Source: Desmodus rotundus
Lineage: Eukaryota > Chordata > Mammalia > Chiroptera > Phyllostomidae
Reading direction: 5' to 3'
Length of the DNA: 64,000 nt
Assembly: GCF_022682495.2 (NCBI RefSeq)
Contig: NC_071392.1
Coordinates: forward strand, 70,206,097 to 70,270,096
Shown here: positions 20,491 through 32,576 of the stretch, piece by piece
Layout of the letters: the number at the start of each line of letters is the position of its first letter
How positions within the stretch are numbered: the first letter of the stretch is position 1
The notes under the pieces: model-generated
The model's database searches: none
What the model saw: only the letters and a program-made list of their open reading frames with translations
What the model was told of the DNA's origin: nothing
Program-made: the position numbers and the translations under genes

Positions 20491-22865
20491 ATATTTTAAT
20501 TTTAAGAGTGGACAGTTCATGCAAGTAAGGAATATTTGGGACACTTATATATTCTCCACAATTCAGATGTCATCAGCACTCACCAACCTCACCTGGAGAT
20601 GACAATTCAGTAAGAAATTGCCTAAACTTCAAATTCAGAAGATGAAAACAAACATGAGTAAAAACAAAGTAAAATCCTATAGAACCTGAAATATAAAATT
20701 AAGCTTATATTTTAAAAGAATTTAATATACAAGAGACATATTAAACTCATGCAATTACTAGAAGATTATTGAAAAGGTATAATTCAAATAATTGATAGTC
20801 ATTAGATTATAATTTCTAGCTTGACATTGGATGATCTTAAAATATTTTAAAGCTCTGTGCTCATTTGCCAAATATAAATGGGCAAGCTGATATGAAAAAT
20901 AACATCAAAAACTATTCTAAACTTCTTAGTAAAAAATCACTCTGAAACATTCTGATTTTCTTTTGTTACATATCTTTTGATTTTGTTAGTAGGAAACAGC
21001 AGAAGAATTATATGTATTAATGTTTAATATGTAAAACATTCTGATACCACTTGAAAGGAAGAGCTCTGGGTCTGTGGTGTCAAATCCTCTATTTTATTTC
21101 TTACGGGGATTAGAGTAGCCTAAGGAAACGACCTCAGAACTCAATGACAAAGAACAGAAGTCTGGGGAGGCGTGGGTGGTGTTGGTTCGATGAAGACAGG
21201 TGACAACATAACAGGGAATAAAGTACATTTCTCAATTAAAGAGGAATCTGTGTGAATTAAGTATGTATTGAAGAATGATGTCAGCAGCATGGCTGAATGA
21301 GATGTCCCTTGTCTTATCCCATCCTTAACAACAACAATTTGACATCCAAAGACAAAAGTGCCTTTGTGTGACTCCAGGATCCAGCACAATATGCCAAAGA
21401 CCCTGGGAGGAGTCTTGCTCACCTGGGTATTGTGTAATAGGCCCACATACTCTGGTCCTGTCTGTGGACTCTGCAGTGGCCTGTGAACTGGCTCCAGCCC
21501 CTCGTAGCTGCTGTCTGAGAGTCCCAGTGATTACCTACTATCTTAGATAATCACCTATGGGTGAGAGAGTCTTTGTGGAAGTCCAGGTTTTCAGGGGAGA
21601 AGCTCCAGCATACCATTCTAGCAAAAACAAAAACAACAACAAAAAACACCAAACCAAGTCTGGACGCGTTTGAGAAAGGGGATCTTTTTGGTTTTACCTG
21701 TGTCACCCTCCCCCAAAAGTGACACAGCTCAGTACCTATTGGTAACTTACTGGCCTGTGATATCTCCCATTGGGAAAAGTTAGTGCATAGGAGTGAGAAC
21801 CAAGCTCCCCCAGCTGTGGGGGCTGTTGCCCAGGAAGCCCATTTCTGTCTCACCCCATACAGAGACTGGAGAGAGGAAAGAGGCTGAGAGAGTGGCAGAG
21901 AGGCTTTCAGAGGCCATTAAAGGAGGATGGATCCTACTAACTGCACACAGACTCCACCAAGAACCCCACTAAGGAGACACTGGGTTCCACGGATCCCCCC
22001 AAATGGCCCCGGAGCACCCTCAGTGCTCATTAAAGAAAATGAGGCTTACATTTTATTTACTATTTGCACTGTTTGGAGAAACATATATTTATTGGGCATT
22101 TATATCATTGTGTGATATTCACCAGTTGCCATTATTTTCAATAAACAGAGCTCAGAAATTAATAAGTTTTTTCCTAAATTTCTGATTTGATCACTGTGAA
22201 CTCATTGAGCACTAACATTTGTTATGGATGGAACACTTACTAGGTATCATGAAAATCTAAATATGTGTAAATGGGGTCCTCTGCTTTCCAGTTATTACAT
22301 AAAATAGGAGACTAAAACCAAGATTAGGAAAACCAAATCATGTGCTATGAAACCCAAGATTCAAAATAAATGCTCTGATATCCTAGTGTGGAAATAGACC
22401 CTAAATTACTTAAATTAATTAGACCTTTCCTCAATATTTAATTTTGACTTCAAAATACAGGAAGATGTGTAGGTGTAAGAAACCCTATACACCTTTTGGA
22501 CACCAGTGATTCTCCCTCCATGCTTTACTGTCCTCAAGTGGGATTAAAGGACTTTCTCTAAAATGCTTTGATTCAGTGTGACTTCACTGATTGTTTCCTT
22601 CCTGACATTACTTTGTGAAATTAGATCGGGACACACTTTCCCCTGAAGAGCTGTACATCCACAAATGTTTCCAATTACATGAAATCATTCAGAATGTGAA
22701 GCGTCAGCATGCAGAGAAGAGTGTCTGACTATTCCCTATCGCCATGAATGACAGGATAAGAGACTATGAGTTAAAATTGAAAGAGTAGAAGAGATTTGAT
22801 TTACCTACGGGAAAAGTTTTATTATTTAAACCCTGCTACCTTAGCGTAGCATGGATCTCCTGTAG
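20491..22865. other. No gene recognised
   Basis: AT-rich DNA. The stretch 21270-21600 vaguely resembles an old L1 5' UTR (GTCAGCAGCATGGCTGAATG), but I cannot confirm it. Open frames of 60-101 codons show no recognisable motifs. Confidence 0.4.
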
Positions 22866-23015
22866 ATAATAACAGCTAAGAGCTACTTGGAAATTACCGT
22901 GTGTCAAGCACTATTCTAAGTTCTTCATCTATGTTAGCTCATTGACTGTTTGCAACAGTCTTTTGAAACAGATATTATTATCCCTGCTTTACAGATAGGG
23001 AAGAGTTAAGATTAA
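22866..23015 (-). repeat. MIR SINE, antisense
   Basis: CAAGCACTATTCTAAGTTCT, then TTATTATCCCTGCTTTACAG: the antisense MIR core order. Confidence 0.7.
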
Positions 23016-26000
23016 AAACCCAGGGGGAAAAAGGAGAAAAAAAATCCCATGCTCTTCACTTCATTATTTGCACTTAGCTGTTCTTAACCTAATCCAGATT
23101 CTTTCATGCTTATCCTTTCCGATCTTTCCTCCAGAGCCCATCTTCCCATTCTTGCTGATTGACACTGCATTTTAAAATTATAAATGCTTAATCATATAGT
23201 TTTAATTAAATCTCCCATAATATTTTAGAAGTATTACCCATTTAATCCTTTCAGGGGAGTTATATGTAGAGGAATTGGCCTCTACTGCTTCCCAACAAAG
23301 TAATTTACAATTTCACATTGCTACCTACTAGCAAAATTTCCCAGTGATATTTTACATATCTTTCTGATCTTATTCATAAACTCTTACCTGTGAAATAGAA
23401 GTAATCAATTAAAATATTTTGAGGAAAGCTTGGTAATGAAAATATGTATCAATATAAGAAGAGAAATAACTATGTTTAAGTTCTCTATAAAAGACATGGT
23501 CTGTTCTTGTTTTCCAATGTTTTTTTCTAAAACTTCACACTACATAATACTGAAGGCTTAGACAAGCGTAGTTAACTGAACTTAATTTCTCATTTGTAAG
23601 CTAAAGATTATGGTGCCCTCCCTCCCAATATGCATCCTCATTTCCTGCTATCATTTAGTTGTGCTTTGCATTATTTTCCCTACTACCATCTGCTACTGGG
23701 TTATGATCTCAAGTTTCCTACCCAGCTGGGTTAGGGTGCTATAATGGCCTCCATTCTAACAGTGTCTCACAATGTACAAATGATGGTGGTGAATTATAGC
23801 CACTTTGCATGGAATCATTTCTGATACAGCCCTTTTTTCTTATTTTGATGTGATAGGTAACATTTAAAACTGCCTTTCCTTTCTCATGAGCTTTCTTCTC
23901 ATGCTGTGGGTATCGTGGCCCTATTCTGAAATATTAAGACTTTTAAGAAACTTATTGCAAAATTATGAAAAACTTCAAGGGACTTTGGACAAAGCAGAAC
24001 ACACTGAAAAAACATTTGGTCCCTGGATTTCCTGTATAAGTAATTTCTCAGTGTGGTCCTCTACAATCAGAAACACTGAAGGTGCTTTTTAAAACTGGAG
24101 GTTGTGGTCTCCCTCGAGACCTAGTCAATCAAAATATCTAGGAACTGACACCTATACTCCAAATAAGCATCACAGGTTAATCTTATTTATTCATGTTTAA
24201 GAACCAAGTATAGTCTTCAGAGCATTTCTTTAAAAAATGAGCTTCTGTTTTAAATTACTCTCATTTATGCTAGATGCAGGAAATGAAATAGATACAGCTA
24301 TCAGGGATCAAACCATGGATAGGTGCCCTGTATAAATTAAACTTACATAATATAGACATAAGGTATGACATCTGCTACTGAGATAGCTTGATGCAAAATT
24401 CAGCCCAATTAGGCTGTTCCATATTAGGTGGTCTCATTAATTTGAGGCTGCCTCTATAGGAGGTGGGTTCCTAGGCCTTAGTCTGAAATACCCCTGGTGA
24501 AAATGGGCCTTTGTTTTGGCTCTTCATGGAACTTGATGCAATCCCAGTCCAGGATGTAATGCGCTTCTGAATGAGGATAGCTACTGAGCTGGGTCCCCTT
24601 GCTTCTTTGATTCCTAGGGCATCCTGTGATAACTGTATGTCAGCTAATTTGGTTGTCTTTTCATTGCAACCTCAGAAAGTTTAGCAAAGAATTAGTAAAA
24701 AAAACCAATCATTTAGTAGAAGCTATTCAGTACCAGTAAAATGAGAGGTCATCAATAATAGAAACAAAGCAATATTTATTTTATTAGAAACATTCTAGTT
24801 TCTAATGACTAGTTATGTTTATGTCTGCTCTCTGCTAATAGCAGAAGAGGAAAGCTGCAAAACCAGAACCTAATTTGTATGAAGACAGTATTGAAAATCA
24901 ACACTTAGATGTCTTTCTCTTTGCATGCTTACTGAACATTTATTAAAATCTTAATTTTTTTCAGGGGGATACATAAAGGTTGGGCTCAGATGACAATTGA
25001 GTCAATGAAAGTAGTGTTAATCTATAAGTTTGAAGGGTATTCCTCCTCTCCTACTCTTTCTTAAAATTCTTAGACAAGATAAGGAAAACAAGTAAGTTCA
25101 ATAAATACACTCAAACTATGTTAAGGCTATACTGAGATTTTAGACTGATAGTACGAAAAACTACTTGGAAGGACAATTTTCAAGAAATACAAGCCTCACT
25201 TCAATTGGAAGTCTCTCAACTTTATTTAGTCTCATAGTCTTCAGTGGGCAAGAGAAATGAATGTTCCTAAATCTTTCTATTTCTTTCAAAACTAAGATTG
25301 TATGATATATTATGTATAATTTTTGTATTTAAATTTGGGATTTATGCATATAGGCTTTTTAAGGTTATTAATGTACATATTCCCTTGCTATTGAATCTGG
25401 AAAAGTATGTTTCATAATTGAGGTTATTGAGTACATAGCATAATTTAGCACCGAAGTCATGATAAAATGTATTGTTAAATATTCACTAATACTAAATATA
25501 TGGCTATTATTGTTTACATTTGGAATAAAAGGAAAATGAAAGCTTATAAGACTGACAGGACAAATCAAGGTGAAGCAATACATATTTTTCTGCAGTCTTC
25601 AGCTTTCATTTTACTCCTCCGCTCCTTGCCACTAATGAGCACTCCCAGTTTTGAAAATCTATTATTTCCCATCAATCATTTATTTCCAGGCCCGGGGAGG
25701 TGATCTTTGGGGAAAAATATTACTGATTGTGCCATAATCATTTTTTACTTTCTCTGGTTTTCCATTATCATAATCTTAATCCAGCTTTTCTCCAGAGACA
25801 TACCAATTCACAGGCATATGCATTCTTCACCCAGCCACTGACCCTCAGCCTTGTCCTCCTGGCTGCACTTCCTGCTTTCTCTATCATTGTTCCAACTTTC
25901 TCTCATTATTTCCAACCCTGCTGGATTCAAACAACAGAGGTATGGTCCTCTACCCGGTATATACACATCCTGTATACTTTACTTTCTCTGTTTCATTTTG

Positions 26001-26481
26001 ATCAGATAAAATATCCTGCGGACTTCTAATTTTTTCAAGCGTTGTGGTTCTCTATCATGATTTCCATTCATTTCATTTTACTGAAATCATTCAAATTAAA
26101 AGGTGACAGGAGGTACCTAAATCAAAGTGTCTCTTCTCATCTTCCTTTTCTCCACATTGGACAGTACAGTGGACTGGCCCACTTACTACAATCATATTAT
26201 TCTTGTTTCTCCTTTTATTTCTTTTTTTATTTTCATTTTTAACCCATTTCCCATGTATAAAAAAAAATAGTGCAGCTAACTGCCAGCATTCATTTATTTC
26301 TCATAAATAGTCCCTTTGAGGTTGAAACCAATCTGACTGGTTTCCAATGTGAAAATAAAATATGAAAACTGTTCTTGGAGTTATTTCTAAACAGAACTTG
26401 CCTCTAATCCTAATGTAAACACTGCAGCTGCAAGCGCACTGGCGAGTATTCTTAGAGCAAACAGGAAATAGATTAAACCTG
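23016..26481. other. No recognisable feature
   Basis: About 3.4 kb of AT-rich DNA. I see no repeat of known family and no exon-like segment; open frames are short (up to 100 codons) and featureless. Confidence 0.4.
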
Positions 26482-26880
26482 TTTTTTATTTTTTACTTTG
26501 TATTCAATTTATTGGGGTGACATTGGTTAATGAAATTATATAGGTTTCAGGTGTACAATTCTATAATACCTGATCTGTATATTGTATTGTGTGTTCAACA
26601 CCCCAAGCCCACTCTCCTTCTATCACCGTTAATCACCCATTTACCCTCTTCTACCTCCCAACACCCCAATTTCCCTCTGGTAATCTCCATAATGTTCTCT
26701 GTGTCTATGAGTTATTTTTGGATATTTTGTTTAATCCCTTCACCTTTTCGCCCTAGTCCCCAAACCACCTACCCCTCTGATACCTATCAGTGTTTTCTCT
26801 GTATCTATGAGTCTGTTTCTATTTTGTGTGTTAGTTTGTTTGTTAGATTTACATGTAAGTAAAATCATATGTTTGTCTAC
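26482..26880 (-). mobile_element. 5'-truncated L1 3' end, antisense
   Basis: Plus strand reads CAATTTATTGGGGTGACATT, then ATCTGTATATTGTATTGTG and a TATGAGTCTGTTTCTATTTT block: the antisense of an L1 3' UTR like that at 48.5-48.9 kb. It overlaps a 110-codon shadow frame. Confidence 0.75.
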
Positions 26881-27100
26881 CTTCTCTGCCACCATCTTGG
26901 ACCCTCCTTTTATTTGTTTGCTCTTGAAGTTTCTTTGCTGGCTTTTTCTCCATGACCCTGCTAATTTGATTATACTTTCTGAAGGATCTGTGGTTTTCCT
27001 AGGATACTTCCTAGGATAATTGCCTCTTAAAACTCCTTATATTTTATATTCACAGACATTAAATTGGATCACATCACTCTGACATCAATATTTATTTCCA

Positions 27101-27479
27101 GATCAGTGGGAGGAAGATGGCGGCAACATAGGTGGGAGCGGAGTCCACTTCCCCTCAACGCCAGGGAAATACCTAGCTGATCTGAGGAGCAGAGCGAACA
27201 GCCAACAGTATTCCAGCATATATGAAGATCAGAGACCAAAGATACAGGACATTGAAAGATCTGACGGTGAGACAACAAAACCTGGAGTGCTGAAAAGACT
27301 AGAGTTAGACCGTGTTACACCCATAAACATCAGCTCAAGACCAGTGAGCACAGGAGATTAAGGAGACAGCACCACTGAATCCCATTGGCATTCTAACATA
27401 GAAGTTCATACCATAATCCCAGGAGGTCAGAATAGATCAATTTAAGAAGCAGAGGCTAACAAGAAGAGTCTCACAAACA
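27101..27479 (+). promoter_or_regulatory. L1 5' UTR / internal promoter
   Basis: 379 bp between the duplication and ORF1. It carries GGAAGATGGCGG at 27112-27123, a YY1-type motif within 25 bp of the 5' end, where L1 promoters normally keep it. It is much shorter and less CpG-rich than the HAL1 5' UTRs and, beyond that motif, shows no obvious similarity to them. Confidence 0.65.
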
Positions 27480-28412
27480 ATGGGAAGACAAAGAAACAAT
27501 TCCCAAATGAAAGGAAAGGAGGAAGTCTCAGAAAGAATGCTAACTGAAAAAGAGGCAAGTCAACTATCAAATACTGAGTTCAAAGCAATGGTTATCAGGA
27601 AGCTCACTGAGCTCTCTGAGCTCAAAGAGAACTACCAGAAACTACAAGGAAACTACAATGAACTCACTGCAAACTATATCAACATGAAAAAGGAAATAGA
27701 AACTATCAACAAGAGCCAAGAGGAAATGAAGAATACAATTTCTGAATTGAAGAATACAGTAGAAGGAATGAAAAGCAGACTTGATGAAGCAGAAGATTGG
27801 ATCAGCGAGCTGGAGGACAAAGTAGAAAAAAACACCCAGAAAGAGCAAGAAAAGGAAAAGAGGCTCAGAGAGAATGAAGAGGCAATAAGGGAAATGCAGG
27901 ACAACATGAAACGAAACAATATCCGTATAATAGGAATACCAGAAGGAGAAGAAGAAGAGCAAGGGATAGAAAACCTGTTTGAAAGAGTAATGATGGAAAA
28001 TTTCCCTAATCTGAGGAGAGAAAAAGTCACACAAATCCAGGAAACACAGAGAGTCCCAAGCAAGAGGAACCCAAAGAGACCCACTGCAAGACACATCATA
28101 ATTAAAATGGCAAATTTCCAAGACAAAGAGAGGATCTTAAAGGCAGCAAGGGAGAAAAAGGAAGTAACGTACAAGGGAGCCCCAATAAGGTTAGCAACTG
28201 ACTTCTCAATGGAAACGCTCCAAGCCAGAAGAGAATGGCAAAGAATATTCCAAGTAGTGAGAAACAGAGGCCTGCAACCAAGGCTACTTTACCCAGCAAG
28301 GCTCTCAATCAAGATAGAAGGCCAAATAAAGAGTTTCCCAGACAAAAGAAGTCTAACAGAATACACTTCCACCAAACCAGCTCTGCAAGAGATGCTAAAG
28401 GGACTGCTTTAA
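27480..28412 (+). CDS. L1 ORF1p, intact
   Basis: 310 codons, the normal size range for mammalian L1 ORF1p, with an in-context ATG. Residues 40-145 are rich in heptad-spaced L/I/K/E and should form the trimeric coiled coil. The RRM domain is at about 146-236 (NIRIIGIPEGEEEEQ, ARHIIIKM at 203-210). The C-terminal domain is at about 237-302 (YKGAPIRLATDFSMET, LQPRLLYPARLSI). In known L1s the protein binds L1 RNA as a cytoplasmic RNP, acts as a nucleic-acid chaperone, and is essential for retrotransposition. It is followed by ORF2 after 51 nt. No frameshift or stop was seen. It could still supply ORF1p in cis or trans if the promoter works. Confidence 0.95.
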   Translation: MGRQRNNSQMKGKEEVSERMLTEKEASQLSNTEFKAMVIRKLTELSELKENYQKLQGNYNELTANYINMKKEIETINKSQEEMKNTISELKNTVEGMKSRLDEAEDWISELEDKVEKNTQKEQEKEKRLRENEEAIREMQDNMKRNNIRIIGIPEGEEEEQGIENLFERVMMENFPNLRREKVTQIQETQRVPSKRNPKRPTARHIIIKMANFQDKERILKAAREKKEVTYKGAPIRLATDFSMETLQARREWQRIFQVVRNRGLQPRLLYPARLSIKIEGQIKSFPDKRSLTEYTSTKPALQEMLKGLL

Positions 28413-28463
28413 GGAAAGGAAGGAAAAGAGAAAGACAGGGGAACACAGGTAGGAATAAAGGCA

Positions 28464-31400
28464 ACGAATAACTTCCTATCGATAATAACCTTAAACGTAA
28501 ATGGATTAAATGCTCCAATCAAAAGACATAGAACAGCTGAATGGATAAGAAAACATGACCCACACATATGCTGCCTACAAGAGACCCATCTCAGGACAAA
28601 AGACTTACACAGACTGAAAGTGAAGGGCTGTAAATAAATTTTCCAAGCAAACGGACAGGAAAAAAAAGTAGGGGTAGCAATACTCATATCAGACAAAATA
28701 GACTTCCAAAGAAGGGCCATAAAGAGAGACCCAGAAGGTCACTTCATAATACTCAAAGGAAGAATCCACCAAGAAGACATAAACATTGTCAATATATATG
28801 CACCCAACATAGGAGCACCCAAATACATTAAGAAAATCTTGGAGGACTTCAAGAAAGATACTGACAGCAACACAATTATAGTAGGGGACTTTAACACCCC
28901 ACTATCAAAAATGGACAGGTCTTCCAGACAAAATATCAACACGGATATTGTGTCACTTAACAATACCCTAGAGGAAATGGACTTAACTGATATATATAGA
29001 GCTTTTCATCCCAAAGAAGCAAAATACACATTCTTTTCAAGTGTCCATGGAACTTTTTCAAAGATAGACCACATGATAGGACACAAAGCAAGCCTCAACA
29101 AATTCAAGAAAATTGAAATCATATCAAGCATTTTCTCTGACCACAAGGGTCTGAAACTAGAAACCAACCCCAAAGGACAAAACCCAAAACACTCAAAATC
29201 ATGGAGACTGAATAGCATGCCATTAAACAATGGGTCAAGAACGAGATTAGGGAAGAAATCAAAAACTTTCTGGAAACAAATGAAAATGAAACTCACAACA
29301 ACCCAAAACCTATGGGACACAGCAAAGGCAGTCCTGAGAGGGAAGTTCATAGCAATACAGGCCTACCTTAAAAAGATAGAAACATTTCAAACAAACAACC
29401 TAACCCTACACCTACAAGAACTGGAGGAACAACAACAAAGACAGCCCAGAGCAAGCAGAAGGAAGGAAATAACCAAGATCAGAGCAGAACTAAATGACAT
29501 AGAGACTAAAAGCACAATTCTAAGGATCAATGAATCCAGGAGCTGGTTCTTTGAAAAGATAAACAAAATCGACAAGCCTTTAAGTAGGCTCATCAAGAAG
29601 AAAAGAGAGAGGATCCAAATAAACAGAATTAGAAATGAAAGAGGAGAGATTACAACTGATACCACAGAAATACAAAGGATTGTAAGAAATTACTATGAAG
29701 AACTGTATGCCAAGAAATTTGAAAACCTAGGTGAAATGGACACATTTCTAGAAAAATATAACCTTCCAAAACTGAATGAAGAAGAAGCAGAAAACCTGAA
29801 CAGACCGATATCAGCAAAGGAAATTGAAGCAGTCATCCAAAAACTCCCAACACACAATAGCCCTGGACCAGATGGTTTTACAGGAGAATTCTACAAAGCA
29901 TTTAAGGAAGAGCTAACCCCTATCCTCCACAGACTATTCGAAAAAATCCAAACTGATGGAAGACTCCCAAACTCTTTTTATGAAGCCAGCATCATCCTAA
30001 TCCCAAAACCAGACAAAGACACAACGAAGAAAGAAAACTTCAGGCCAATATCTCTGATGAACATAGACGCTAAAATTCTCAACAAAATATTGGCAAACCG
30101 CATCCAGCAATACATTAAAAAGATCATCCACCATGACCAAGTGGGATTCATCCCAGGGATGCAAGGATGGTACAATATTCGCAAATCAATAAACATAATA
30201 CATCACATCAACAACAGCAAAGACAAAAATCACATGATCATATCAATAGATGCGGAAAAAGCATTAGATAAGGCACAGCACCCATTTCTGATAAAAACAC
30301 TCAGCAAAGTGGGAATAGAGGGAGCATTCCTCAACATAATAAAGGCCATATATGAGAGACCTACAGCCAACATCAGACTCAATGGACAAAAACTTAGAGC
30401 TTTCCCACTAAGATCAGGAACAAGACAAGGATGCCCTCTCTCACCACTCCTATTCAACATAGTATTGGAAGTCCTAGCCACAGCAATCAGACAAGAAAAA
30501 GCAATAAAAGGCATCCAAATTGGAAAGGAGGAAATGAAACTGTCACTGTTTGCAGATGACATGATAGTGTACACGGAAAATCCTATAGACTCCACCAAAA
30601 AACTACTCGACCTAATAAATGAATTTGGCAAAACAGCTGGATACAAAGTCAATACTCAGAAATCAAAGGCACTCCTGTACACCAACAACGAAACATCAGA
30701 AACAGAAATCAGGAAAAAAATCCCATTTGATATAGCCACAAGAAAAATAAAGCACCTAGGAATAAACCTAACCAAGGAGGTAAAAGACCTGTACTCAGAA
30801 AACTACACAACACTGAAGAAAGAAATTAAGGAAGACACAAACAAATGGAAGCATGTACCATGCTCATGGATTGGAAGAATTAACATCATCAAAATGGCCA
30901 TACTACCCAAAGCAATTTATAGATTCAATGCAATCCCTATTAGAGTACCCATGACATATTTCACAGATATAGAACGAACATTTCAGAAATTTATATGGAA
31001 CCATAAACGACCCCGAATAGCTGCAGCAATTTTGAGGAAGAAGAACAAAGTAGGAGGGATCACAATACCTGATATCAAACTGTATTACAAGGCCACTGTA
31101 ATCAAAACAGCCTGGTACTGGCATAAAAACAGGCACGTAGACCAATGGAACAGAACAGAGAGCCCAGAAATAAACTCAAGACTTTACGGTAAATTAATAT
31201 TTGACAAAGGAGGCAGGAGCATAAAATGGAGCAAAAACAGCCTCTTCAACAGATGGTGTTGGGAGATCTGGACAGCTACGTGCAAAAAAATGAAACTCGA
31301 TCACCAACTTATGCCATACACAAAAATAAACTCAAGATGGATAAAAGACTTAAATGTAAGTGGTAACACCATAAAAGTCCTCGAGGAAAACATTGGCAGG

Positions 31401-32228
31401 AAAATCTCAGACATTCCACGCAGCAACATCCTCACAGACATGTCCCCTAAAGCAAAGGACATAAAGGAAAGAATAAACAAATGGGACCTCATCAAAATAA
31501 AAAGCTTCTGCATGGCTAAAGAAAACAGCACCAAATTACGAAGACAACCAACAGTATGGGAAAACATATTTGCCAATGATACCTCAGACAAGGGCCTGAT
31601 CTCCAAAATATATAAAGAACTCACACGACTCCACTCCAGGAAGACAAACAACCCAATTAAAAAATGGGCAAAGGACTTGAACAGACACTTCTCCAAGGAA
31701 GACATACAGAGGGCCCAGAGACATATGAAAAGATGCTCAGCATCACTAGCCATCAGAGAGATGCAAATTAAAACCACAATGAGGTACCATCTCACACCAG
31801 TCAGGGTGGCCAGCATAAACAAATCCACAAACAAATGTTGGAGAGGATGTGGAGAAAAGGGAACCCTAGTGCACTGTTGGTGGGAATGCAGACTGGTGAG
31901 GCCACTGTGGAAAACAGTATGGACTTTCCTCAGAAAACTAAAAATGGAACTGCCCTTTGACGCAGCAATTCTGCTGCTGGGATTATACCCTAAGAACCCT
32001 GAAACACCAATCCAAAAGAACCTGTGCACCCCAATGTTCATAGCAGCACAATTTACAATAGCCAAGTACTGGAAGCAACCTAAGTGCCCATCAGCAAACG
32101 AGTGGATCCAAAAACTATGGTATATTTACACAACGGAATTCTACGCAGCAGAGAGAAAGAAGGAGCTTATACCCTTTGCAACAGCATGGATGAAACTGGA
32201 GAGCATTATGCTAAGTGAAATAAGCTAG
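28464..32228 (+). pseudogene. L1 ORF2 (endonuclease / reverse transcriptase), inactivated
   Basis: A frame of 1,254 codons with two lesions near its start: the expected initiator is ACG (28464-28466) and codon 58 is TAA (28635-28637). From 28839 an ATG-started frame of 1,129 codons runs to the natural stop. Endonuclease landmarks are present (NVNGLN, QETHL, VGDFN, KIDH, SDHKG), as are reverse-transcriptase motifs (SIDAEKA in motif [15 protein letters not shown] in motif B, FADDMIVY in motif C). The C-terminal CCHC-type motif is CWRGCG...HCWWEC. About 23 codons at 29229-29300 are read in a shifted frame between two compensating indels. In working L1s this protein nicks DNA and reverse-transcribes the RNA. 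Here the endonuclease cannot be made whole, although internal initiation cannot be excluded. Confidence 0.92.
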
Positions 32229-32502
32229 GTGGTGAGGGACAAATACCATATGATCTCACCTTTAACTGGAACATAATCAACAAAAGAAAAAAAGCAAACA
32301 AAATAGCACCAGAGACATTGAGGGGGGGAACTGTCTAGCAGTGGCCAGGGGGGAGTGGGGTGGAGACAGTGGGAAGAGGGGATTGCAGGAACTATTATAA
32401 AGGACACATGGACAAAATCGGGGGGGATGGTGGGGGTGGGGGAGGGAGGTGGGTTCAGCTGGGGTGGGGCGAGGGAAGGGGAGAAAAGGTATACAACTGT
32501 AA
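32229..32502 (+). promoter_or_regulatory. L1 3' UTR with G-rich tracts
   Basis: Several runs of four to seven Gs on the sense strand (for example GAGGGGGGGAACTG and ATCGGGGGGGATGGTGGGGG), most dense at 32410-32490. This polypurine block is capable of G-quadruplex formation, as in other mammalian L1 3' UTRs. The terminal motif ACAACTGTAATTGAATAAC and CAATAAAAAATA poly(A) signal follow. Confidence 0.75.
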
Positions 32503-32576
32503 TTGAATAACAATAAAAAATAAATTAAAAATAAATAAATAAATAAAATCTTTAAAAATATATATATTTATTTCCA

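Larger units (their letters stand above)
27101..32563 (+). mobile_element. Full-length L1 retrotransposon
   Basis: A 5,463-bp element bounded by the perfect 13-bp duplication ATATTTATTTCCA (27088-27100 and 32564-32576). Order: short 5' UTR (27101-27479), intact ORF1 (27480-28412), 51-nt spacer, ORF2 (28464-32228, lesioned), G-rich 3' UTR, AATAAA and an A-rich tail (about 32503-32563). The intact ends and open ORF1 point to a fairly recent insertion. The ORF2 lesions make it non-autonomous now. Confidence 0.95.

Noticed and set aside
24290..24335. CAGGGATCAAACCATGGATAGG resembling a SINE B box region
   Set aside because: Isolated match with no SINE head, tail or duplication around it.
27642..28174. 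Minus-strand open frames of 159 and 166 codons opposite L1 ORF1
   Set aside because: Shadows of ORF1; they show hydrophobic low-complexity translations with no family signature.
31301..32065. 254-codon minus-strand open frame opposite L1 ORF2
   Set aside because: Exact antisense of conserved L1 ORF2 coding sequence; its openness follows from A-rich L1 codon usage on the other strand.
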